Shown in pieces: positions 24,312 to 36,200 of a stretch of 64,000 bases of DNA; positions within the stretch are counted from its first letter, which is position 1; the number at the start of each line of letters is the position of its first letter. This DNA comes from Lytechinus pictus (lineage: Eukaryota; Echinodermata; Echinoidea; Temnopleuroida; Toxopneustidae), in contig NC_087258.1 of assembly GCF_037042905.1 (NCBI RefSeq), positions 6,426,501-6,490,500 of the forward strand, read 5' to 3'. The notes under the pieces are model-generated. The model did no database searches. It was not told the DNA's origin and was given only the letters and a program-made list of their open reading frames with translations. Position numbers and translations under genes: made by a program.

Positions 24312-25352
24312 GGGGCCCGTTTCTCAACACCTGGACAAATTAATCATATCTTTATCCACCAACCACGGAGTTAGTTCCATTCTTACTAAACCTGTATCAC
24401 GAAAGGCTTCCTAAATAGAATACCTTGATATCGATACTATCGGTAAAAAGAGCAGACGAGACGTAGCCTTAGTCACAAAATAGCATAATTTTCAAAAAGA
24501 AAATTTATGACAAAATTGCAGATATTGTGATGAATTGGGAAATACATCTTTTCAAAATAATAGCACAGGTGAATTATGCATCGATCATACATACTTAGAC
24601 CATGAAGACTGGAGCATTCAATTGCTGAGAAAATTAAATTATGAATAATTCAATTTTATGACTAAAAATCACTTGTGAACGTTGAGATGGGTACCCCCGG
24701 GATATCCAATTTTAATAGTTTACGAAAGTAAACCATAACGATTTTCTTTGTAAAATGATGATAATTATACGGTCTTTTACGATTCCAAACGTCATCAAAA
24801 TATAGTTTAACAAAACACTTTTAAATCTTTGATATATCACCGAAAGATACGATATTTGACAAATTATATGCATAAATTAGAGATAGAATTTATCCAACTG
24901 TTTAATAATAGGGGTCTGAAAACAACAAATACGAGTCCAGTTATGGATGGCCTGACGTGGTAGAATCTTTATCGATTAAATTTTTTCAAAATGAATGGTT
25001 TTGTGGTGTTTTACCAACAGTTTTTATAGTTTATTTGTATTACAATTATCAAATGAATGCATTATCCCACTTGTTTTTTTATGTAATTTCAACCTCTATG
25101 ATTGATAACGTAAGATTATAATTTTAAAATTTCTTAACACTTTTGCACGTCATAGTCTACCCACGTGATGCCACTACGTCATTAAGAAAGAAGTTATGAC
25201 AGGTTCGGAGGTGTCATAAATATTTAGTGAGGTTGTTATACCCGATCTTGGTAAAGAGGACTATGTGAAACGGTTAGCGGACAAGTAGCTCACTGTCTCC
25301 GATTTAGTCAAGAAGTTAGACTTATGACAGTGTTGAGAAACGGGTCCCAGAG
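24312..25352. mobile_element. 1.04-kb DNA element with GGGCCCGTTTCTCAACAC ends
   Basis: Left GGGCCCGTTTCTCAACAC, right GTGTTGAGAAACGGGTCCC. A second, split copy lies at 1930-4465. No ORF. Confidence 0.75.
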
Positions 25353-25554
25353 GTCTATACCAGTTTCTAATGTGATTTAAAATCCAACATTTTTATTCCA
25401 AAGAGCTAGTGTGGTGTCGGGTTCCATCGATCGTTCGTTGTCATGTTTCTATTGCAGCATATTCATACGAACGAATGTGCCAGCCAATCACCTTTGTGTT
25501 ACCATATTGTTTTCTCCGTCAAAAGGGGGAATTGAGGAGTAATCAAAGAGGGTA

Positions 25555-26120
25555 TGGTAGCGCACCTTTTTCTCCATAGACGCTGTTTTCGCGATGCAGA
25601 GGTACCAGAAATGTACCTCAAAACACCCCAAAATTATTTTTTAAATGGAAATTGTGTACGGTGTACCCACCTCAATTCTATGGATAGGCTATCCCTTTTC
25701 CCGGTCCATAGTTGTAGAATAGAATTATGATTCAAGCTGGTTTACCCTGAAAAAAATGATGAATAGAGTCAGGTACCAATGCGCAGGCAGGAATTGCAAT
25801 TGCTCATGTACTATATGCTCACGCAGAGGGGAAAAGACAAAATGGGGAATTCTCTGTTTTTAAACTCTGCCAAGCAGTACACAAAAGCATCGGTACCTGT
25901 TTGGCCATTTTATGCATTGAAGAGATTGAATGCTGATCTATTCATCATTTTTTTTCAGAGTTAACCAGCTCAAATCATAATTCTATTCTGTGGACCGGGA
26001 AAAGGAATATCCATAGAATCAAGATGATTGTATAATTTCCATTTTTAAAATAATTTTATTGGTGTTTTGAGGTACCTCTGCATCGCAAAAATCCAATAGT
26101 TTATCTATGAGCGCAATTAT
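25555..26120. mobile_element. Foldback element with about 230-bp arms
   Basis: Left arm features GATGCAGAGGTACC, TCAATTCTATGGATA and CCCGGTCCA. The right arm has the complements (TGGACCGGGAAAAGG, ATCCATAGAATC, GGTACCTCTGCATCG). Confidence 0.7.
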
Positions 26121-26329
26121 CTTTGTCATTTCCAAGTCCAACAATACATGAGCATGATGAATTGAAGTGGTCAATATGGTCATGATGTCAATCCTAGCAA
26201 CATAAACAACAGTTTAAAATATCAATGATCAAAGAGGAAAATGCATTGTTAATGATGTTAGCAGCTACTCTCGTAAAAGTTACTGCCATAGACTACTAGA
26301 TTCTAGAATTCCATCTTGTACTGCTCTCT

Positions 26330-26475
26330 GGTTGAAAAAAAAGGGGGGGGGGTGTAATAACCATCAGCAAATCGCAGCCTCTGTGTTAAGTTCCTTCAGC
26401 AAGAATTCATCCACAGTCACTGTGCTGCAATCTACCCAGGTGAGCTGGGGTATGGCAAGAAGGAATTCCTCAAGC
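26330..26475 (+). mobile_element. SINE body fragment
   Basis: CCTTCAGCAAGAATTCATCCACA, then GTGCTGCAATCTACCCAGGTGA, matches the body of the SINE at 42.8 kb. The tRNA head is lacking. Confidence 0.55.
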
Positions 26476-26734
26476 TATGAACACAAAATTAGTAGCCTAT
26501 CTAAGCCGGAGTAATCGGCATCATTAGCACCTAATAAGGTGGATACGTGCTTAATTTTTTTTCTACCTTTTTAATCATGGTTTTTTTCTTAGGAAATTGC
26601 TAACCTCATACAAATTATTTTATAGATAGGTCTATTCAATTCTGTATGAATGTTTGCGCATTGTGATTGTGTACAAAATATACACTATATTTTTAAATTA
26701 CATTCTGTGTACTTTGGATGAGATATCCAAACCC

Positions 26735-26945
26735 CATCCCCTCCATTCTCCCCATCTCCATTCTTATCCTCTTTCCTCCTCTCCCCTTCCCCTCCCTCTC
26801 CCACTTTGCTTCCCCTCCTCTCCCCATCCCCTCTTCTTCCCCTTTTCTTCACCTCTTTCCTTCCCTTCTCCATTTCCCTCCATACCTTCCCCTTCATCTT
26901 TTTCCCTCTTCCCCTTTTTCCCTTTCCTATCCCCTTTTTCATGAA
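26735..26945. repeat. About 210-bp polypyrimidine tract upstream of hps3
   Basis: Almost unbroken C/T on plus (CCCCTCC, CTTCC runs), 90-300 bp before the hps3 start codon. It produces spurious Ser/Pro/Leu-rich frames. It could act as a splice-acceptor tract for the exon beginning near 26999. Confidence 0.7.
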
Positions 26946-27030
26946 GAAATGGGACTTATCAGTTGAAAACAATGAGAAACTTTCAATTTATTCTGCAGGG
27001 CCTATAGAGCAATAAAAAGTAGAACCAGAC

Positions 27031-27244
27031 ATGGTCCAGGTACTATCCTGTCACCACTTCAAGTCTCAGACTGTTGTGAGTCCAAGCCACGAGCCTCACA
27101 TCATCTTTGCTTCAGGAAAGCACCTCTTTGTGGCTACATCGCATCACACAGTTGAGGTGTACTTGCTTGATGGATCGGACTGTACCCTCGTCCATATAGT
27201 CAAGACTGCTGGCCTTGCATGGAAAGGAGCATTCTGTCTACCTG
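27031..27244 (+). CDS. hps3: hps3 exon 1 (start exon)
   Basis: Encodes residues 1-71. It starts MVQVLSCHHFKSQ, which aligns with the human HPS3 N-terminus (MVQLYNLHPFGSQ). The donor is CCTG|GTGAGA, phase 1. The sequence CTGCAG|GG just upstream (26997-26998) could be an acceptor for a 5' UTR exon, so an unseen non-coding exon may lie further upstream. Confidence 0.9.
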
Positions 27245-30200
27245 GTGAGAGATTCAAATATAACCTTATCACCAGAGAAAAGATGATGAAAAATTCTTTA
27301 TCAAAGTCAAATCTGTTGTGTAATTATTTAATACCTCATTTAGTCAACTTATATCTTGTTAATATTTTTTTCCCACTTATATTTAATATGGTTGCATTGC
27401 TTATAAATGATTTATTTTACACTAGATCTATACTTGGACAAAATTCATATTCATGTGGATTTGTAAATGTTCTTCATATTACAGAAGACTAATGTAAAAA
27501 AAATAATGTACTCTGATCTTATTATCCTTTTGAAATTTGAATGATACTAAAATGAAGTTTTTAACAGAAAATTAAAAAATGAACTTGCTAATTTGACAAT
27601 CAATTGCAAGACTGATTGATTGATTTTTAAACCAAATATGAACCTTCAGTTGATTTGAGCTCAGTGAAATCCGATAAGAGTTGCTACACAGAAATCTTGT
27701 AAGACATTGAAATTGCTGTGTCCCATGGACCTTCTTATATTGAATAAATAACTTATTATTCCAGGAAATTACATACTTCTCCTGGAGGACGAGGATGGCA
27801 AGTTTAACAATGTGAGAGCTTACTTCAACTGGGATCAATGCAAAGATACAGATGAGTCAACCAAAACTAAGTCAGGTTCACCAACCAAAGTAGTTCCAAC
27901 TGAATCACAGGGCTTGGAGGTTGTTGAAGTGCGCCCCAAGCGTCATGTGCAGTGTTTCGCTTGCTGCAGTGGGAATGGGAACCTGGTCTTGGGCATGAGG
28001 GATATCATCAGCATTTACCGATTACTTCTCCATTCCGGCCAGCGCGAATTTAAGCTTTTCATCGATATCGTCATTGATGGCTTCAAGATAGCCAATGTTG
28101 ATATCTGCGGTGCCCATCTTGCCTTCACGTCATTCCATGAAGCCCACGTCCTCCGCATCAACTCCCAGAAATTCCACTTATCCTGTGCTGCAGATGGTAT
28201 CCCGGCTGATTCAGCAAGTGTAAGAGCCACAGGGTCGTCGAAGCCTTTGGAGGGTAAGTCCCACACGTGCAAATCTGCGTTGGATTCTGTCCCGGACCCT
28301 AAGCCATCGGATACAGAGCAAGACAATTACTTTGTCAATGATTCCCATTTTATTGAATGTACTTTTGATGCCAGGAGTCTGTCAGTGAGACCCTCTGAGC
28401 CGTCGGCAACTCACAATCGAATAATTCTTCCAAGTATCCTTGATGAGGAGTACCTTAAACAGAAGGGCGGTCCTGCGGAAACCCTTGGGCCAGTCAGCAG
28501 TATTCCTGGCATTGCACCATTCAAAGTTAGACATGCTGAGAAGGCCAAATCAGGAAAGAGGTAAATGAATATACATGTTTATACAATCATTTGTGTCTTT
28601 AGATAGACACAACAAATAAATTGACAAATGGAGGCTTAAAATCAAAGTTGGATAATCATTTATATTGTCTGTTGTGATGTTGTGGCCCTTATTTTATTTT
28701 TATTTTTTTACTTCTCTCATTTCTATATTTCTCTTTACTCTTGCCATAAAGGCAAGTTTACCGCAAAAAGTACTTGTTCACTATTCAAGAAATGGTGTCA
28801 TTTTGATAAAATTTTGTACTTAGGGTAGCCTATATTGTGCAAAACTAAATATGGTTGATTCCTCAAGGGAAATGGGATTACCGTAAATGGCAACAAATGC
28901 TGGTTAATCTTGGCTGCTGGCTGTAATAGTCAAACCTGCTTAAGTGATCACCTGTCTCAAAAGGCCATTAACTTTGTTTCCCTTGATAAGTATCCCCATT
29001 TAAACATGTATCAAAGTAACATGTTCATAAAGACCACCTGCTCAAGACTATTTTTTCTTGTGTCCCTTGGATGGTCTTTTATAGTCAGGTTTCATTGTAT
29101 TTAGTTGTTTATTTAATTGAAACAATTGATTGTTAAAGGTATACTGTATTCACGCAAGTCTCAAGTTTATTATATTTCTCTTCAATAGATCATCTTATTA
29201 TAATAAATATGAACAGATGATTGCATAATATTTTGCATGAAAAGAAACCACAGGAAGTTTTGGAAGGCGTTTATGGTATTAGCTCCTTATTTTTCAACCT
29301 TAGGTCCAGCTCAGAGAAAGTTCCATCCTATGTTCATCTGCTGTACTGTAGGTTTCCCAGTACAGAAGCCGGCCTCATGCTCGCACAACTCCTGCCTACC
29401 TACACAAAAGGTATTGACATAATATTACTATGGTTTAGGGAGGTGCCCTTGCTGCTGTACATGTTACGGACTACTGTTTTTTTTCCAGACTATTCTCTAG
29501 GTTTTATCAAGCACACACAACTTAATATTTCACTCTTACATTTCAAGTTAAACAATTTAACACTTTAAATTTCATATATTATTGTTTTCAAGGAAATCAT
29601 TAAAAAAATGGAATCAGTTTCCCCAAAATTTCAGTCACTACTTCAGTCTTTCCCATCCATCTTTACTTTTGTACTTTTTCACACACACAGAGAAGAGAGA
29701 AAAAGAGACAGAGGTGATGCAAAAGAAAGAGATTGAGAAAGAGAGAGTATGAATTATATATCCTTTATCATGTTTAATAATGGGACTTGCTATATTTCCT
29801 GTTTCAGCCTTTTCACACTGGAGAAAGCTCAGAAAGAGAGGGAAAAAAACGAGGGGGGGGGGAGAAAAAGAGTGAGTGAGCGAGAGAGAGAGAGGGGGGT
29901 GGGAGGAGATAAATATCAAAAGCATAGCCTTTGTCATAATTGATGAGATTTCTTTGTGATGTCCTGTTTCAGCCCCCTTTACACTGGAGAAAGCTGCATC
30001 GGCACAAGCACAGACTTCTGAGTCATTCCACAGTCGAAAACTACTTGGCATGTGTTGCCTCCTCAGTACCCCCAAGCAGGGCCTGGTCTATGACGTCACG
30101 GGCCAAGTTAGTCCCCTCTCTTGTTACCTGTATACGGGAGAAGCCATATCTTTGCAGGTAAGTGGTGGATACATGTAGTTTTTGCACCCCCCCCCCCCAC

Positions 30201-33200
30201 CCCGAACTCAGGCATTCTTGGGGCCATTTCATACAGCTATGGTAACTATGGAAACAGCCATGGTAACAAAGCTCAGCAGCCAATCACAATCAAGATTTCC
30301 ATGGTAGTAACAATAATGGCATAGTTACAATAGTTGTAAGTCATTGTGAAATGGGTTCCAGGGGCTACAAACCACTGTGTTCAATATTTAATGGTGATTT
30401 GTTCCTTGTAGATTGAATGTCGCATTGAGTAGGCATCTATATATTGCTGTCTATCTAGAATATTCTATTCCAATGCAGAAAATTTTTATCATTACATTTT
30501 CTCTAGCTCCAAGTGCTGTTTCCAGTGCCCTTTGCATTAAATTATTGAATCCTACCCATTTACCCACTCAGCATCAAGTGCATTCACACTTTGATGAATG
30601 ATATTTCTATGTCATTGAACAAGTCCAATCTGGCACATAGTATACTTCAATTTTTTTTGTTATTCGTAACACAGGTATTCAGTGATTTTCACTGACTATT
30701 TCTGATTGGCTCAGAGCAAATTTGTCGGGAAAATTAGTGACAAGATGCTTTATGAAACACTCCCCTTATGTTTCCACAGGCTGGGGAGGATTTCCTGTAT
30801 GCTGCTTCATCCAGCGGCCTGGAGACCTACTCCCATAGAGTGAGTGCAGCCGCTATCTACAATAAAGAGACATTCGATTGCAAGTCTAATGTGAGTGGAC
30901 TCCCTTTCTCTAATCTTACTCCATAGCTTTATAGTGATATCTTTTAATGTTTACTTTGTGTATAAGTATATATCAAAGACGAAGCAGAGGCCAGACTGTC
31001 CGAGGCCAACACCAAAGATGAGGCCAAACTGTAAGTGGCCAAGACCAAAGACATGATCAGACTCTCTGAGACCAAGACCAATGACATTATCAGACTGTTT
31101 GAGACCAATACCAAAGACATGGTCAGACTATCTAAGAACCAAGGCCAAAGACAGGGTCATATTATCTAAGAACCAAGACCAAAGACATGGTCAGACTGTC
31201 CGAGGCCAAGACCAAAGACATGGTCAGACTGCCTGAGACCAAGGACATGGTCACCAAGGTCTTCTGAACCCCAATCCAAGGACTTGATATCTGAAGCCAA
31301 TTATGAGGCCAAGGCCACAGTTTTGTCATTGAGTCTGGCCTCAAAGGAGCATAAATTTATTGTAATTTGAATCTTTGGTAAAGATCCTGTAATAATCAAA
31401 TATAATTATACTCCCCCCCCCCCCTCAAAAAAAGAAAACTTTCAAAACCAAAGTGGCCTTTAGATTTTTTTTCATCAGTTTGACCATTAATCAGATTTGA
31501 GTGCCTTCTTTAGGTTATGGTAAACATTTTTCTTAATAATGGGCCGTTAAATGCTTTACTTGTAAATTATGTTAATATAAGAAAGCAATAAAATAAAACA
31601 GTAAAATCTTCTTTAGCAACCACCTGAATAGAAAGACCACAAATTATTTTCCCTTGAATAATGTTTCACATTGAATAGTATTAGAGAAACCTGTCTATGA
31701 AGAACACCTGCTCATAAAGACCAGATTTCTTGTCTCCCTTGGTTAGTCCCTATAGACAGGTTTCATTGTATAAGGATTGTATCTCTACCTCTCCAATTAG
31801 GCTTGCCCTGATCCGACTACGGACATCTGCCTAGTAGGACTGCGGCCATTCTTGAGTGTTCAGAAGGTGGTGTCATGTGACAGTCATGTGATTCTCCTGT
31901 GTAAGGCACCCAATGACCAGGGAGAGGAGTCGGGCAGGTGAGTCCACCTGTCACTTTCTAATAAACATTAGACCCGGTGGCTGTTTCATAGAGCTTTTCG
32001 GAAGTTACGCATGACTTGTCCTTGACTTTATGCACAACTGGTGACTCTTTCTTGTGCTAAATGATGTATCCCTATGTAGCTGACTTGGCATCTAAGAACA
32101 TCTTCCAGTCATGTGTAAAGTCGTACATAACTTTACGCACAGCTTTATGAAACACTACCCTGCTTGCCAGTCATAGCACCAAGTTATATATTGAAACTAG
32201 ATTCCATTTTAATAAATTGATTCATGAAATGTTATTGAAATAAGTAATTGCTTGTGTTCCATGATATAAATTATCACCAAAGCCTTAAACCTGGCATTGT
32301 ATTTTGATATTCTGTATGATGATATACAGTACATTGTGTTATCTTGCCACTGCAGGCAACCATTGACATATCATACGAGATATACATCATTTTAAACAAT
32401 TCATATTCAGACAATTGATGTTCTATCATTTGTAATGGGTGTCTCGGCACTTCAGAGGTACAGAATTATTTTCACTAGCATATGTTAAAAGCTACTGAAA
32501 ATCCTTGCATCTGATTGGCTGAGAGCACATTATTCGGTGAAAATCAATGACAAGACTATGTATGACATTCTCTTCTGTATTCTTTCTCTTTCAATCCCAG
32601 TGATTGGAGTGTTTATGTTCTTCAGAAGGCCCCAGCCTCCGACCTCCTCGAAGACATGATCGAGCTTGCGACAGGTTTCCGACAAGCAAGCATCTCGGCC
32701 TACCAGCATCTCATCATGGAGGCCCATCTGATGATGCGATCCAAGATGCTCCAGTGTTGCCATGGCGATGAGGAAGACGAGACTGAGGAGTACAGAACAA
32801 TCGAGCATCAGTATCGAGAGACGAGTGCTCTTCTTGGCCAGATTTATGCGCAGTAAGTCACTTCCTCATGATGCATTTTAGGTCTGCATGTAATTCAATT
32901 TATTTGATGCGAAAATCATTAATATTTTTTGTGAGATTTTTACTTGTAATACATATATTTATAAGCTTATGGTGTGTTTTTATGCAACCAATTTTGTCAA
33001 AAATATTTCTGATTTTTTACAATGGAGACAGACATATTTCTAGCTGTTGTACCATTCTTAATTTTATTTTGTATTTGCATTTGTAATTACATTTTTATAT
33101 CCCCTGCCAGACGAAAAAATAAGTCGTGCAGTTCAAACTACTACCTCAGTTTTTAACCAATTCTCATGACATTGGTATTGATGTAAAGATGTGCGAGACA

Positions 33201-36200
33201 TATTTTTTTCTGTGTTTGTCAGAAATCATGTTGCCATGGTAACAATATGATATGGCAAAAATTGGGTAAAATAATTGCAGTTTAATTACTTCATCACTAT
33301 TCAACCAATTCTCATGAACTGTGGCTCACACATGGGTTACGAGATAAAGATGGGCAAGACACATATCTTGTGTGTGTCGTAAATTGTGTTGCTATGGTAA
33401 CAACATATTTTTTGCCTAAATTAGGTAAAAATCTGTCGGTTTAAACTACTTGATTAGTTCTCAACCAATTTTCGTGAAATTTGGCTCACACATAGGTCTT
33501 GGGGTAAATGGGCAAGACATACCTTTTTCCATGTGCTGGAAACTGTTGCTATGGTAACGGCAAAGGGCCTGGGTATTAACAACCTTCAGTGATAGTTCTA
33601 GTTATTCATTCATATGTTTATTATTTTATTATATTTTATTTCTTTGTTGTTATTGTTTTTTGGGGGGCATCTCGCATTTTGTAACCTTGTCAATAAAAAT
33701 CTTCTGTGTAAATTACCTCAGATGAACAGCAAATGTGAAATAAAAATGTTACAACTAAAAAATAATCATGCTTCATAGATATTGAATTTAATATTGTTGA
33801 TGCAAGGTTTTATTTGTTCTAACAGACTTTTAAGTCTATGATAATGGAATAATCACGGAGATATGTGAATGAATTGTACTACTACTGTTTTGAGACAGGG
33901 GAATACATTCAATGACTTTACCTCGTACATGCTTCAAAAGATTTTGCCCTATTGTTTATGAAATCTGTATTCTGTGTTGTGTGATGATTTATCATTGATA
34001 ATGGTAAATGTTAATTATGTCAAGGCATGTAACATTATGCAATTAAGAATAAAAAATGGTTTGTACATGTAACTTTGTCCAAGATTCAAAATGAACATTG
34101 CATATTTATCTACAGTCATATCATGATTATAAGGTTTTAGATCAGATATGAATTGCCAGAACTCCACTATTTTTTATATAAAAGTTTTAGGTACTTTTTA
34201 CTGAATTACTATGCTCTAGAAAAAGATCGATATGCCTCTTATCTTGTCAGAAACATTTTTTTCTTTGAGTAAAGTTAATCCCTCCCTTTGAAGAGCAATG
34301 GAGATAAAATGCCTAACTCAAGGGCGTAAGTGCTGAAGCAGGAATCAAACACATATGCATGTACCATAATAGGTTTATGATCATTTGGTCTACAAGCAGT
34401 CAACCGCGTAGCCAGGATTTCATTTTGGAGGGGGCGGTAAATGCACGCAAAGCGTGCCAACACTTACAGAGCGCGCGAATCGCGCTCCCTAGGGGGTGGG
34501 TGCAGGGAGGGGGAGTTTCCCCCTCCCTTGCGAAGCGCAAAGCTTTTGGTGTTTCATAAATTAAAATGAAAAGGAGCCTTGTCTCTAGTAGCTATATTAG
34601 CTCCAATTCAGTTGACTATATTGTGATTTTGAACCTTGTTTTCATGAACCTTGTTTTCAAAAGTGATTGTGAATGCACAAAAAAGGAATACAATGGAGGA
34701 AATTAATATAATAATAACCCCGCGCGAAGCGCGGAAGCTGAAGCGTTTTATCATTTTTTTTGCCATGAAAAGGGTCCTGAGAAAAGGGTATTCTCAATGA
34801 TATATTGAATACTTCCCTTGGAAAGATCAGATTTGATTCCAAACAATTTAGCGACAGTGCACATATTTAACTCGCAAAACAGAGGAGAAGAAGTGTATAT
34901 GCCGGGAGGAAGATATTCCTCCCCGCGCAGAGCAATGAAACTCTGGAATTTCAAAGAGCGGACGTTTCATCAAATGCAGATATCTCTAATACCCCATCGC
35001 CTCTAATTCAATTGAATTTCTAAGATTATTGAATTTCATTACAAGGAAAATAGTGCGCCAAAAGTTGAAACTTCTGTGATTTATATTGAAATTATATAAA
35101 AAAGGATGCCTAATTTCTTTGACTTATCCTGAAGCGCTTCATTTTGAATTATAAAGAAACTTAAGTGTCATTCAAAATTTCAAACTGAGGGCGCAAAACA
35201 GGACAGGAGATGAATGTGCAGGGAAATGACATGAAGTTTAATAGAATTTGATAACAAATATTGTACTTTTTTATTTAATACGACACGAATTTTACACCTT
35301 CCTCTTTTAAAATTAGGAACCTGTATGCCCCGAAATTATGGTTGTTTAGTAATGAGCTGAAAAGCGGGAGAAGTTGACTTTATGGAGGTAACGGCAGAAA
35401 TTGATATAAAGATTTTACACGCCCGGAGCCGACCCGAACAGAAGTTGCGCGATCAATTAAAAAAAAAGATAACTTCATATACTTCGGCCTAACCTTACTC
35501 TAATTCCATGCCCTAATATATACATTTGAACTTTAACTGGCAAGAAACACATATAGCTGAGGTGGAAAAACAGTGTTGGGAAACAATGGAGAACTTCAGT
35601 ATTGTCATTTAACCGCGCGCAGCGCGGAAGCAAAATTCATATATAAATTTAGAGCAAGAGTGAAGGAGTTTCTCTTTTGAGAAAAAAAAAGAATAAAAAG
35701 AAAAAAAACACAAAGCTACCTTTCTTCCCTTTCCTCCCTTCCCTTTTCCTTTTCTCCTCTCTTTTTTCCCTTCTTTTTTTTTCTTTTTGGGGACGTTTTT
35801 GGGGGGGCGACCGCCCCCACCGCCCCCCCCTGGCTACGCGCCTGCAAGCAGTTAGTCTACTCCTCGAATAATCTTGACTAATCTTTGTCTACACTACAGT
35901 TGGTCTAATACCCACTTTGTAGTCTAATTCTCATTTAGTCTAATGCCCAGTTGGTTTAATTCCATTATTCTTACTTTGTCAACTTGATCAATAAACTGTT
36001 CATCAATTTTTTTATTCATTTATTATTCATTCGGCACTTGAAACATAAAGCACATCTAAATCATATATACTAAAGTGTTGTTAGACTAAATGGAAATTAG
36101 ACAAAATAATAATGGACTAACTAGCAAGTGAACTAAATTGTTAATACACAAACTGGTTGTTGACAAACTAGGATTAGACCATGTGGGATAAGACCAAATG

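Noticed and set aside
26654..27015. Several Ser/Pro/Leu-rich or Lys/Glu-rich ORFs
   Set aside because: All are readings of the polypyrimidine tract in different frames.
28015..28326. 103-codon minus ORF
   Set aside because: Shadow of hps3 exon 2 on the opposite strand.
31005..31260. Additional hps3 exon encoding 11-residue repeats
   Set aside because: Exons 5 and 6 already join in phase with conserved flanking sequence, and the repeat contains a stop and a frame shift.
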